This document shows positions 32,256 to 41,625 of a stretch of DNA of 47,698 nt, one piece after another (position 1 is the first letter of the stretch; every line of letters begins with the position of its first letter). A program made the translations under genes and the position numbers. This DNA is from an uncultured Christensenella sp. (GTDB lineage Bacteria > Bacillota > Clostridia > Christensenellales > Borkfalkiaceae). Under the pieces are notes generated by a model. It was given only the letters and a program-made list of their open reading frames with translations. It made no database searches and was not told the origin of the DNA. The stretch lies in assembly GCA_949878495.1 (NCBI GenBank), contig CATLAR010000005.1, forward strand, positions 1 to 47,698, written 5' to 3'.

Positions 32256-33431
32256 TTACTCGGCTTTTTTTTGTGGAGAAGTTGTCCCGACAAGGACTGA
32301 TGCGGTGCGGGTCGCGGACCCGAAGTCGTTTATTTCGTCTTTGAACATTCTCTCCGCGCTCAAAATGGAGTTCTCAAGGCTGTACTGTTTTGCCGATTCT
32401 GCGTAAATCGCGCCCATTTTCAGACGTTCTTCGTCGTTTTCGTACCAATAATCGATTTTTTCGGCGAGCGACTGCGCGTTGTCGTTCTCGAAAAGCGAGC
32501 GTTCGTCCAAAGCGAACTGCGGCGTTGCCGACAGGCGGCTGTCGGCTATTACGGGTACAAGCCCGCAAGCAACGGCTTCAAGGCAGGCAATCGCCTCGGT
32601 TTCGCATTTCGCGGCGTGTACGTAGAGGTCGCTGTGCTGTAATCTCTCTATAAGTTTATCCTTAGGCAGGAACGCAAACTCGACGGCAACGCCGAGTTTT
32701 TTCGCGCTTTTTTCAAGGTTTTTCTTTTCGGGGCCGTTGCCCAGCAGTGTAAGGCGGATATCGTCTTTGTGTCGGCTCATCGCTACGGCTTTGATAAGCA
32801 CTTTCTGGTTCTTTTCGGGCGCGAGCCTTCCTACCATAACTACGTTGAATTTATCGTTCTTTACGCGCGTTACGGGCGGCACGAACGCCTTGTCGTAACC
32901 GTTTGAAATTACGTAAATTTCCGCCTTGTATCCATGGCGTTTGAGCTGGTTCGCAATGCATTTCGAGGGGCAGTGAATGCGGTTGAATCTCTTGTAAAAC
33001 TCGTTTCTGAACTTGGTGTAAATGATATTCGAAATGAATCTGCTGCTGCCCAGGTGCATATTGTACGAAAAGTTTTCGGGCTGGACGTGGAACGCGGCGG
33101 TGGTGGGAATGCCCATTTCGTCGGCGAGCTTTTTGCACTTGATCTCGAACTTGAACGGGAAAATGAAATGCACTATATCCGCGCCTTCGTAAGCCTTTGC
33201 AATCTTTTTCCTGTCGAATTTGGCGAATTTAATCTGGTTCTTCGCCGAAACTTCGCTTAAAACGGGAACGTATCTCTCGTTTACGCAACAGTCGTTTTCG
33301 CCGTCCGCCCCTATTGCGACTATGCGCACTTCGTGTCCGCGCACTTTGAGTCCGTCGGCAAATCTTATCGCCGTCATCACCGACCCGTTCGTTTTTAAAT
33401 CTATCAAATCGATAACTATAACTATTTTCAT
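32256..33431 (-). CDS. Family 4 glycosyltransferase
   Basis: This cytoplasmic enzyme has 391 residues, counted from MKIVIVIDLID. The N-terminal GT-B domain has a Gly-containing acceptor loop (LKTNGSVMTA). The C-terminal donor domain has MVGRLAPEKNQKVL, LLGNGPEKKNLE and the nucleotide-sugar EX7E motif within CETEAIACLEAVACGLVPV. Such enzymes add sugars to lipid or polysaccharide acceptors with retention. There is no SD; a TATTAT box 6 nt before the ATG suggests a leaderless mRNA, though its -35 is poor. It is a lone gene, so the acceptor cannot be guessed. Confidence 0.88.
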   Translation of the reverse strand: MKIVIVIDLIDLKTNGSVMTAIRFADGLKVRGHEVRIVAIGADGENDCCVNERYVPVLSEVSAKNQIKFAKFDRKKIAKAYEGADIVHFIFPFKFEIKCKKLADEMGIPTTAAFHVQPENFSYNMHLGSSRFISNIIYTKFRNEFYKRFNRIHCPSKCIANQLKRHGYKAEIYVISNGYDKAFVPPVTRVKNDKFNVVMVGRLAPEKNQKVLIKAVAMSRHKDDIRLTLLGNGPEKKNLEKSAKKLGVAVEFAFLPKDKLIERLQHSDLYVHAAKCETEAIACLEAVACGLVPVIADSRLSATPQFALDERSLFENDNAQSLAEKIDYWYENDEERLKMGAIYAESAKQYSLENSILSAERMFKDEINDFGSATRTASVLVGTTSPQKKAE

Positions 33432-33502
33432 AATATAATAATATTTAAATTGGTAATTTTTTATCATTTTAACAAGCTAATGTAAATTGAATATAAACTA
33501 TA

Positions 33503-33531
33503 TTGATTTTTTCGGCGATTTAGGCTATAAT
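33503..33531 (+). promoter_or_regulatory. Promoter of the two-component system
   Basis: TTGATT (33503-33508), a 17-nt spacer and TATAAT (33526-33531) are followed by a leader with a small GCCC/GGGC hairpin and an AAAGGTG SD. Confidence 0.75.
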
Positions 33532-33572
33532 TTATCCATAAAGCCCTTACGGGCGTCTTAAAGGTGCGAATT

Positions 33573-34244
33573 ATGGCAAATATTATGATAGTTGAGGACG
33601 ACGCCAACATTCGTCTGTTGCTCGAAGCCCGCCTTAAATCGCGGCATTCGGTAACGGCGGCTTGCGGCGGGGAGCAGGCGCTGGATTTGTTTGAAAAGAT
33701 CGACGTGGACCTGCTTATCACCGATATAATGATGCCCGAGATGGACGGCTACGAACTCGTTCAGAAACTCCGCGCGCGCGGAATAACCGTGCCCGTGATA
33801 ATGCTGACGGCGAAAGACGCTATTTCGGACAAGGGCAGGGGCTTTGCCGTCGGCTGCGACGACTATATGACCAAGCCCGTCAATTTCGAGGAGCTGGGCT
33901 GGCGCATAGACGCGCTTTTGCGGCGCAGTAAAATCGCCAACGAAGGCAAAATTGTAATCGGCGACGTCGTTATCGACAGCGACTCGTTCACCGTTAACCG
34001 CGGCGGGCGTTCGGAAGAACTTACCACAAAAGAATTCAAACTGTTGTATCTGCTTTTGTCGTACCCCGAAAAAATCTTCACTAAAGAACAACTGCTCGAC
34101 AAAGTTTGGGGCTATTCCTCGGAGAGCGAGGAAACGACGGTGCGCACGCATATCAACAGACTGAGAAACAGGTTCGAGGACTGCGGCGAGTTCGAAATAG
34201 TCACCGTGCGCGGAATGGGTTATAAGGCGGTAATAAAAAAATGA
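33573..34244 (+). CDS. OmpR-family response regulator
   Basis: The start is ATG 33573; the ORF-track start at 33564 is the GTG inside the SD. The 223-residue protein has a receiver domain (acidic pocket VEDDAN, phosphoacceptor Asp in LLITDIMMPEMDGYE, switch Thr and Lys in MLTAK and TKPVNFEEL) and an OmpR winged-helix domain (TTKEFKLLYLLLSYPEKIF to VRGMGYK). It is coupled to the kinase gene by an ATGA overlap. Confidence 0.95.
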   Translation: MANIMIVEDDANIRLLLEARLKSRHSVTAACGGEQALDLFEKIDVDLLITDIMMPEMDGYELVQKLRARGITVPVIMLTAKDAISDKGRGFAVGCDDYMTKPVNFEELGWRIDALLRRSKIANEGKIVIGDVVIDSDSFTVNRGGRSEELTTKEFKLLYLLLSYPEKIFTKEQLLDKVWGYSSESEETTVRTHINRLRNRFEDCGEFEIVTVRGMGYKAVIKK

Positions 34245-35260
34245 AAAACAAAAAAAAGTCGAGCGCCGCGCTTTTCGGGTTCGCGCTCGTCGTGTTCACT
34301 TTGCTTCTGCTTGTATCCGAAATCGCGGTCGCAGTCATAAACAGCGTGCTTGCGGACTCCGACCTCGGCGCGTATTCGACTACGCTCGTAATTCTGCCCG
34401 TATTTTCGCTTGCGGTGACGGGCTTCGTGGTGTATCTGTATTATCTCGTCAACGTTAAATCTCGCACGCTCGTTGAAAGCCTTGAAAGGGTTGCGCACGG
34501 CGACTATACCACGCGCATAGAGATAAAAAAGGGCGACTCTTTCGCCAACGTTTACGAAAATTTCAATAAAATGACGCGCGAACTGACCTCGGTCAAGACG
34601 TTGAGGGAAGGGTTTATTCACGATTTATCGCACGAGATAAAAACGCCGCTTTGCTCGATACAGGGCTTTGCGAGTCTGCTTCTCGAGGGCGGCGCGACCG
34701 AGGAAGAGAGCCGCAGATATCTGACCATAATAGCCAATGAGGCCGAAAGGCTGAGAAACTATGCGGAGGGCGTGCTCGCGCTGTCAAAGCTCGAGCATCA
34801 GGAAGTCGCGGGCGAAAGCAAGGACGTGCGGCTGGATATGCAACTGCGCGAATGCGTGGTTACGATGCAACGCAGTTGGGAGGGCAAGGGCATAGAAGTC
34901 GCGCTCGACCTCGAACCCGTGACGGCCAAAACGGACGGGGAAATGCTGCGGCACGTGTGGACGAACTTACTTGAAAACGCAATCAAATTCACGCCTGAAA
35001 ATGGCAAAATCGCCGTAGGCTTAAAGCGTGCTAACGGGTTTGCCGAAGTAACCGTGCGCGACAGCGGCGCAGGCGTGCCCGAGGGCGAAACGGATAAGAT
35101 TTTCGAAAAGTACTACCGCGCGGGCAACGCGGCAAAAACTCGCGGAAGCGGGTTGGGGCTTGCGGTGTGTAAACGCATTTGCGTGCTTTTAAACGGCGAA
35201 ATCACCTGCACAAGCAAACTTGGCGAAGGCTCGGAATTTAAAGTAAAACTGAACGTTTAA
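34241..35260 (+). CDS. Sensor histidine kinase
   Basis: This 339-residue membrane kinase has two helices (about 8-32 and 45-66) with only a very short extracellular loop between them, so it probably senses within the membrane. A HAMP domain (~67-120), HisKA with the phospho-His in HDLSHEIKTPL, and a HATPase_c domain (N box LLENAIKFT, G boxes DSGAGVPEG and GSGLGLAV) follow. It partners the upstream regulator. The small sensor region resembles intramembrane-sensing kinases that respond to envelope stress; that comparison is inference. Confidence 0.94.
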   Translation: MKNKKKSSAALFGFALVVFTLLLLVSEIAVAVINSVLADSDLGAYSTTLVILPVFSLAVTGFVVYLYYLVNVKSRTLVESLERVAHGDYTTRIEIKKGDSFANVYENFNKMTRELTSVKTLREGFIHDLSHEIKTPLCSIQGFASLLLEGGATEEESRRYLTIIANEAERLRNYAEGVLALSKLEHQEVAGESKDVRLDMQLRECVVTMQRSWEGKGIEVALDLEPVTAKTDGEMLRHVWTNLLENAIKFTPENGKIAVGLKRANGFAEVTVRDSGAGVPEGETDKIFEKYYRAGNAAKTRGSGLGLAVCKRICVLLNGEITCTSKLGEGSEFKVKLNV

Positions 35261-35586
35261 ATAAAATATAAAGCGCGGGGCATTACGGTAATTCCCATAG
35301 GGAATATTAGGTAAGCCGCAGGCGAAAGAGAATTAGGCGTGGCGTGAAGCCACGCCTTTACTCTTGATAGGTTTCGTCGCGCTCGTTTTCCTTTTCTACG
35401 GGCGGAATATTATCTCTCTCATAGGAATCTCGGATAACTCCGGTAGCACTCATTGTCATACAAAACTGAACGACAATAAAAGCCTATCGCGTTGTTTGTT
35501 TTTGAGATCAAATAGGCGGTTTAAGGTTGACTTTTGAGGCGCCAGCTGATAAAATAATAAAGTATACTATTTAAAGGCGTAATTAA
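35261..35586. other. Gene-poor gap before the accessory module
   Basis: It holds a hairpin (AGGCGTGGC/GCCACGCCT, 35335-35357), the left copy of an inverted repeat (35273-35305) and a gene-like - strand remnant. In the remnant a frame open from about 35483 down to a TAA at 35358 reads AFIVVQFCMTMSATGV and then RDSYERDNIPPVEKE. That looks like the end of a membrane helix plus a cytoplasmic tail with no proper start. TATACT at 35563-35568 may be the -10 for the next gene, but no good -35 is seen. Confidence 0.5.
35273..35305 (+). repeat. Left copy of an imperfect inverted repeat around the module
   Basis: GCGCGG, 15 variable bases, then CCCATAGGGAAT. The same layout, with the same 21-nt offset, occurs inverted at 41667-41699. 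Ungapped identity is 23 of 33 positions. Confidence 0.45.
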
Positions 35587-38037
35587 ATGCAACAAAAAAT
35601 TTATTGGGTAGGTCCTAGAAAGTCAGATATAAACTTCGTAAAAGATGTTGATTTTTACGGTTCTGTTACTATTTTTGGAGATGGTAAAAATAATAACATA
35701 ACTTATTGCAACGCAGGCAAAAATCGCGTAAACCACAATGTTTCGGATGCTGATGAGGATCTCTTTTTCTTAAATACCATAAAAGAGATAATCGCGAAGG
35801 ATAATACTGCGCGCTTTTACTTTTACAATCCAAATATGATTTATTATGTTGACGGGTTGGAAGAATATAAGGATTATTTTCTTTGTATAAACGACAAAAA
35901 GCTTATGTCGCAAGCAAACAATAAGAAGTTTTTCCAAGAGGTGCTTGACGGAGTAGTTCCGCTTTTAGAAAGGAGGTTTGGCGAATTTCATCGAAACAAC
36001 AGCGATTATCTCAATCTTGTTGCGAGCTTTGACCGCAAGATAGACGAAAAGTGCAGGTTCATTTTCCAGGCGCCAGTATCCAGCGGGGGTAACGGTACAT
36101 ATCTCATCGACAGCGACAACGTGCGTGACGCCGTATCTCATTTAGAACCCAATAACTATATAATCTCAATTTATAAGGAAAAAAATATTCCCATAAACAT
36201 TCACGCGGTTATTTTCGACGACAAGGTGTTGTTAAGTCCCGGGTCTGTTCAGCTTATGAAAGAGGACGATAATAGACTGTTGTATCGCGGTGCGGATTTC
36301 ATCACTTACCGCCAGATCAAACAAGAAACCCGCGAGAAGTTTGAAAGATATGTAATCGACGCATGTACGGTATTCCAGTCGATGGGTTATCGCGGTGTAT
36401 GCGGTATAGACGGAATGGTTTATAATACTGAAAATGGCGAAGAGGAAGTTGTTTTATTGGAAATAAACAACCGCTTTCAGGCATCTACAGGACTATTTGA
36501 TATTGCGGCAAACCAAGCGGGGTTGCCGTCATTACAGAAAATCAATCTTGCCGCTTTTAACGGAAAATGGGACGAAAGCTTTTTGGCTATAAGCAAATTA
36601 GAAGTCAACTATAGCAGTTATTTTTACATTGACAACGGCACAAAATTCCACAGCGTGCATATTCGCGAAATTTGTAGAAAATTCGCAAAGAACAACGCGT
36701 TGGCGGACATAAACGTATTCGACATAGAAGATGACGGTTATGACGAGACTTTACTTACCGATTCGCTCGCATATTTATACCGAGTGATTTTTTCTACGAA
36801 TATAGCCGCACTCAATGCTGAAAACCGTATTCGCATTAACGAGAATGTAGGCGAACCTTACAAAGCGTTGTGGTATGACAAGATTATAACGGGTTACGAC
36901 GGGGCTTTAAAAGATAAAGCGTTCATTAAAGATTATTTTATTCGTCTTAAAATCGCTTTGCTTACGCAAGGGGTTGTGAAAGACGAAAAGTTTTGCGAAT
37001 ATCTTGATCTGAACAATAAAAGCGTTCGCCCTGCAACGAATAACGCTATAGATATTAAAATTGATTTACCGAATGGTATCGCTGGAGAAAGCGTAAAAAG
37101 GTATCTTGTTATCAACACGCCTGTCGATATCAGGTTCGGAGAGTTTTCGCCGTTCACGCTTACGAGAGAAGATGATAAAAACTATATTTACTATTACGGA
37201 AAGAAACTCACGCAAATAGACGAAACATACGATAAGGATTTTTTAAGCACAAACAAGGTTGACGGCATTGACTATGACCAGGTAGCTTTCCTGTCTACCG
37301 ATAGACTGCGCGTACATATTACAAACTCCTGTGTCTATAAAAAAGATAAGAGCATGGAGTGCAAGTTCTGTAATATCAAGGCGCAGAAAGACGATTTGCC
37401 GTTGAGCGTGATAGATGAAGTTGTAAAGAACTACTGCGCTCATGCGAAGGAATTGGGCTTAAAACATTTTCTTATCGGCGGACAAACCGCAGCGGCATTG
37501 GACCACGACAAGATAGTTAGCGTTGTAAAAATAATACGCAAATACGCCGCTTATGCCGACATATATGCAATGATTGTGCCCTATCCTGAAAAAACAATTA
37601 TGGCAATGTACAATGCGGGAATGAATCAGATTTCCTGCAATTTGGAAGTTTACGATGATGACATTGCAAAGCGTTATTGCCCAGGCAAGCGTAAGATCAC
37701 AAAAGACGAATATATTAAGCGGCTAAGATTTGCCACAACTTTGATGGGGCGCCGCGGTGCTGTGCGCAGTATGCTGATTGTTGGTTTGGAGCCGTCTGAT
37801 TCATTGAAAAAAGGCATAGAGGAATTGACGGCAAACGGTATACAACCTATTCTTTCGATTTTCAGACCCTTGCCCGATACCGAACTCAGCCATCTGTGCG
37901 CTCCGTCCATGCTTGAGCTTTACGATATCTATAATCAATCTCAGCAAATTTGCAAAGAACACGGTCTGCTCTTAGGACCGCAATGCGTTAATTGTCAGAA
38001 TAATACTCTGGCTTTACCGTATTGGATGGAAGATTAA
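35587..38037 (+). CDS. Fused ATP-grasp / radical SAM protein of unknown function
   Basis: This 816-residue protein has three parts. Residues ~130-330 form an ATP-grasp domain, with FIFQAPVSSGGNGTYLI as the flexible ATP loop and VVLLEINNRFQAST as the metal-binding Glu/Asn strand. Residues ~340-560 are a linker region I do not recognise. Residues ~575-816 are radical SAM: Cys582, Cys592 and Cys595 (C-X9-C-X2-C), IGGQTAA, LEVYDDDIAKRYCPGK, and a closing CVNCQNNTLALP. The first cysteine spacing is longer than the usual CX3CX2C. It should couple ATP-dependent ligation to radical chemistry, for example in peptide or small-molecule modification. The gene is AT-rich, unlike the core genes, and precedes the pentapeptide gene by 29 nt. 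Confidence 0.82.
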   Translation: MQQKIYWVGPRKSDINFVKDVDFYGSVTIFGDGKNNNITYCNAGKNRVNHNVSDADEDLFFLNTIKEIIAKDNTARFYFYNPNMIYYVDGLEEYKDYFLCINDKKLMSQANNKKFFQEVLDGVVPLLERRFGEFHRNNSDYLNLVASFDRKIDEKCRFIFQAPVSSGGNGTYLIDSDNVRDAVSHLEPNNYIISIYKEKNIPINIHAVIFDDKVLLSPGSVQLMKEDDNRLLYRGADFITYRQIKQETREKFERYVIDACTVFQSMGYRGVCGIDGMVYNTENGEEEVVLLEINNRFQASTGLFDIAANQAGLPSLQKINLAAFNGKWDESFLAISKLEVNYSSYFYIDNGTKFHSVHIREICRKFAKNNALADINVFDIEDDGYDETLLTDSLAYLYRVIFSTNIAALNAENRIRINENVGEPYKALWYDKIITGYDGALKDKAFIKDYFIRLKIALLTQGVVKDEKFCEYLDLNNKSVRPATNNAIDIKIDLPNGIAGESVKRYLVINTPVDIRFGEFSPFTLTREDDKNYIYYYGKKLTQIDETYDKDFLSTNKVDGIDYDQVAFLSTDRLRVHITNSCVYKKDKSMECKFCNIKAQKDDLPLSVIDEVVKNYCAHAKELGLKHFLIGGQTAAALDHDKIVSVVKIIRKYAAYADIYAMIVPYPEKTIMAMYNAGMNQISCNLEVYDDDIAKRYCPGKRKITKDEYIKRLRFATTLMGRRGAVRSMLIVGLEPSDSLKKGIEELTANGIQPILSIFRPLPDTELSHLCAPSMLELYDIYNQSQQICKEHGLLLGPQCVNCQNNTLALPYWMED

Positions 38038-38066
38038 TCGGCTTAATTGCGAAAGAGGAATAGGAT

Positions 38067-41000
38067 ATGGGAAACGACGAAAAGAAAAATACCAGAGGTA
38101 AGGAATATCGTTTTATAGGGCTTTTAAGACGTTTTAAAAGAAGCGGATATCTTGGAATATCGTTAGTGGCGGTTGTTATTATTGCCATAATTGTAATAGT
38201 CATAGGAGTAACTCGAACTTTTAACGGGCAGATATTTGTGAGCGTACTGAACAATATCACTATAATGTTGATTTCGACGATAGCGACGCTTATTGGTCTG
38301 TACGTAACCGCATTTATCTTTCTCAACGATTCGCTTAAAGAGCGCGCAAAAGAAGACCCCACAATCGGCGATGCAGTCCGTTCCATATTAAAACTCTATC
38401 GCAAAAATATGATATATATCGCTATAGGGTCTATTTTAACGATTGTATGGGGCATAGTCATGAACTTGCTACACGAATCGGGAACGAGCCTGGAACAAGT
38501 AAAGGTTGTTTTAACCGATTTAAGGTGGGCTTTTTTTGTTGTGTATGCAGGGGCGTCGATATTTGTTATTATCTGGATTATACTTTGCAGCCGCGACATA
38601 ACAGACAGCGACTCACTTATTTACAAATATTCTGTAAAAAACCGTGATTTGTTTAAGAGTTTCATTGTTGAACAATATGATAAAGTTTCGAGCGGCGCTT
38701 CGATTTCTGATAAATCCGAATTCGATAACGACGATTGGATTACGCAAAGCAGCGGCGACGAGATATTGGATAAATTTTCCAAAAAGGAATATACTCTTAA
38801 CGATGCATACATAAAAGCGAATAAAGACGGCGATATTATTGAATTCAACAGTGACAACAACGGCACTTTGTCAGATGAACTGTTCGGCAGATACGAAATC
38901 GAATTGGGTAAGATTGTCCGTCTTTTGGAAAATATGATCGGGCGCATAAGCGACAATAATATTGATAAGTCGATTATGAACAACGAGTACCGCAACGAAA
39001 GTTTGAAAAATGGATTTATGTGGCTTTTTGCGCAATATGCGGATGCTCCACGTGCTACCAGTGATGGAAAACAACGTTACAATAAGGCAAACTTAATTGA
39101 CGTGCGCGATGCAAAGCGTTTTCTAGATCATATAAAATATCAGATTATAACCGATGCTACGTTTGAGCGGCGACCTTTTAATAATAGTGAAGTCGAAGGG
39201 GTGTTTGACCGTGTTGTAATGGCATTTGAAAACAGAGGGTTCAGTAGCTCCAAAGAAAACGGCACAGCAGGTAAGCGTGATTTAATTTCTAAATATAAAC
39301 GGGACACGGGGAAAATCATAAACGAATTTTTTGACGGGTATAAGGCTGTAGTAGGTTATCGGGATGCAATGATTCATCTTACCCGCTTTGATAACAAAAA
39401 GGATAAGCCAGGCGATAACAAGCAAAGAACAAGGGGTTCGCGTAAAGATAACGATATCGTTGCCGTGCTCAACTACGCAATTGTTTTGAAGCGTGTATTG
39501 TTGGATAGGTTTATGTCGTTTGTAAGAACTGATGATTTAAGCCTTGGTAACAGTATAATGGATAAGGGATGGTTTAACTATTCCGAGTTGTCCGATAGCA
39601 ACTTCACGCATTCATCTTTTAAGTACATTTGCATGGAAAATGCCATTGTGCGCAAATGCGATTTGTCTACGTGCAGCTTTGTTTTAGCCGATGCAAGCAA
39701 CACTGATTTTTCAGGATCTAATTTTAGTTATTCTGATCTTACGGGTATGGATTTGACCGACGCAAAACTCAACGGAGCGCAAATGAATTCGGTTATCTTA
39801 CGCGATCAACGTGTTGATTCATATGATAAAGGTTTGACTGATCTTATCAAAGCCATAACGGATACGGATATCAAGGATATAAAGAAAGGAAGCGCTATTG
39901 ACGTTCTTCGCCGTGGCAAGCATAAAGATATTTCCGCCAATAATACAAACCGTATAGAATGGAAACGTAATATCTTCAACGCAACGTCTGAAAAAAACGA
40001 CGAAAAGTATAATGATTTAAACGAACTGAACCGAGACAAGTTCGAAAAGTTAAGGACTGCCGAAGAATTAAGGAGTTTAGCCGTAAATGTCTTGAGGCAC
40101 TTTGAAGGCGAACTTATCAATCTGGATAGCCAGGGTAAGGTTGACGTTAATATTCTTTTATACGACGAATCTAAAAAATTCACAGGCTCTTCGGTATTAA
40201 ACGAATCCTATGATTATTTAATGGGAGCCCTTCGGGTAGGTAGTGCAAATTCAAAAGAGGACGATGACGCTAGGGCCATGCTTGAAGAGTATATCAATTA
40301 CCGCAAATATAGCAAAATTGATAAAGATTTATTCGATAATTTTGATACGTATCGAATAGCCGAAGAGAAGCTGGCAACACCGGAAGATGGAGTAGCCTAT
40401 AAGGTAAGTCGTGAAAGTGGTTACGGAAAGATTTATTTCCGCGTAGCTGTTATGGAATCCGCTTCAGTAAACGATGTTTCTATGCCTAATACGGACTTCA
40501 GCTTTGTAAATATGCGCTCGGCATCGTTCAGAGACTCGGATTTGAGCGGTTCAGATATGTACAATACCGATGCTAGGAATGCAATGTTCGCTAGAACGAA
40601 CCTGGCTTCTCTTGATGCGTACAAGGCGAATTTCGACGAAACCAACTTTATCGCGGCAAACCTTATCGGGGCAAATTTTGTTGATTGTTCGCTTAACAGC
40701 GTCAATTTCAAAAAAGCTTTAATGCTGAACAGTATATTTGTCAAATCCCGCGAGGCATGCAAGGCGGAAGAGGAAGGAGGCCAGGGCGAAAATATACCCA
40801 TATACCTTTTAAGAATTCTACGTGCTAAAAATCTGACCCGTGGTGGGCAGGAAGGTGCTCAACGCCTGATGGCGGATATAGAAAATGCAAAAATGGTTTC
40901 GGAGATTACCAACTTCGACAAGGAGAGTATGGTGTCCTGTTTCGACAGCGATTTCTCCGAAGCGATTGCAAATCGCATTATCATACTCAATCTCAATATG

Positions 41001-41570
41001 CTACGCAGCAAGTATATTATGGCAGATATGACTTCGGCGTTTATATACAACTCGGTTATGATTTATAGCGATATGACGAAAGCGAATTTATCTAACGCCA
41101 TAATCATGGGGTGTGCGTTCCATCAGGCTGATTGCTATAAAATAGACTTGCAAAAGGCAATCATATACGCGTGCGAATTTACCAATGCGAATTTGAGTGA
41201 GTCCACAATAAACGCGGCGATAGTATCTAGGTGTAATTTCGACCAAACCAACTTGAATAAAGTTAATTTCACTAGGTCTAAGGTTAACAACTGCTCCTTT
41301 GTCAATTGCAGCTTTAAAGGTATCAATTTGGCGGGGACCAAGTTCTCGAACTGCATTTTCTGCGATATAGATTTTTCAGAGGCAATAGGACTCTCGGATG
41401 TGGAGTTTGACAACTGCGCGTTCCAGATCGGCAATTCCGTAAAGATGGACACTCAGTTTCGTTTAACAGAGCCGGTTACAAACAATGATGTAGTGTTAAA
41501 TGCAAAAGAAAGCGATGGCGAAGGATTGGATATAGCTAGATACGAAACGAAAAAGAAAATAGACGAATAA
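38067..41570 (+). CDS. Membrane-anchored pentapeptide-repeat protein (1167 aa) of unknown function
   Basis: A basic N-terminus is followed by about four membrane helices (residues ~28-47, 53-75, 112-132, 150-172). Then comes a long cytoplasmic helical region (~180-500). Pentapeptide-repeat blocks, read by the A(D/N)LXX rhythm, lie at ~511-575 (FSGSNFSYSDLTGMDLTDAK), ~800-892 and ~957-1122, and would form long quadrilateral beta-helices. Within the helical region YRDAMIHLTRF (Arg432-X4-His437) resembles the RX4-6H motif of HEPN nucleases, but this is a single weak match. The SD is GAGGAA. It is probably co-transcribed with the ATP-grasp/radical SAM gene. Function unknown. Confidence 0.8.
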   Translation: MGNDEKKNTRGKEYRFIGLLRRFKRSGYLGISLVAVVIIAIIVIVIGVTRTFNGQIFVSVLNNITIMLISTIATLIGLYVTAFIFLNDSLKERAKEDPTIGDAVRSILKLYRKNMIYIAIGSILTIVWGIVMNLLHESGTSLEQVKVVLTDLRWAFFVVYAGASIFVIIWIILCSRDITDSDSLIYKYSVKNRDLFKSFIVEQYDKVSSGASISDKSEFDNDDWITQSSGDEILDKFSKKEYTLNDAYIKANKDGDIIEFNSDNNGTLSDELFGRYEIELGKIVRLLENMIGRISDNNIDKSIMNNEYRNESLKNGFMWLFAQYADAPRATSDGKQRYNKANLIDVRDAKRFLDHIKYQIITDATFERRPFNNSEVEGVFDRVVMAFENRGFSSSKENGTAGKRDLISKYKRDTGKIINEFFDGYKAVVGYRDAMIHLTRFDNKKDKPGDNKQRTRGSRKDNDIVAVLNYAIVLKRVLLDRFMSFVRTDDLSLGNSIMDKGWFNYSELSDSNFTHSSFKYICMENAIVRKCDLSTCSFVLADASNTDFSGSNFSYSDLTGMDLTDAKLNGAQMNSVILRDQRVDSYDKGLTDLIKAITDTDIKDIKKGSAIDVLRRGKHKDISANNTNRIEWKRNIFNATSEKNDEKYNDLNELNRDKFEKLRTAEELRSLAVNVLRHFEGELINLDSQGKVDVNILLYDESKKFTGSSVLNESYDYLMGALRVGSANSKEDDDARAMLEEYINYRKYSKIDKDLFDNFDTYRIAEEKLATPEDGVAYKVSRESGYGKIYFRVAVMESASVNDVSMPNTDFSFVNMRSASFRDSDLSGSDMYNTDARNAMFARTNLASLDAYKANFDETNFIAANLIGANFVDCSLNSVNFKKALMLNSIFVKSREACKAEEEGGQGENIPIYLLRILRAKNLTRGGQEGAQRLMADIENAKMVSEITNFDKESMVSCFDSDFSEAIANRIIILNLNMLRSKYIMADMTSAFIYNSVMIYSDMTKANLSNAIIMGCAFHQADCYKIDLQKAIIYACEFTNANLSESTINAAIVSRCNFDQTNLNKVNFTRSKVNNCSFVNCSFKGINLAGTKFSNCIFCDIDFSEAIGLSDVEFDNCAFQIGNSVKMDTQFRLTEPVTNNDVVLNAKESDGEGLDIARYETKKKIDE

Positions 41571-41592
41571 ATTATATTAGTTATGATTTTAT

Positions 41593-41625
41593 AAAAAGCT
41601 CTTGGCGTTAATCCAAGAGCTTTTT
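41593..41625 (+). terminator. Terminator of the accessory module
   Basis: A 13-bp stem (41593-41605 with 41613-41625) with a 7-nt loop has a T-run built into its right arm. Confidence 0.85.

Noticed and set aside
35335-35357. Hairpin after the histidine kinase as a strong terminator
   Set aside because: The stem is good but only TTT-ACTCTT follows, so termination would be weak. It is described as part of the gap.
38067-41570. Pentapeptide-repeat protein as a Qnr-type quinolone-resistance factor
   Set aside because: Qnr proteins are ~220-residue soluble repeats. This one is five times longer, membrane-anchored and has repeats in three separated blocks.
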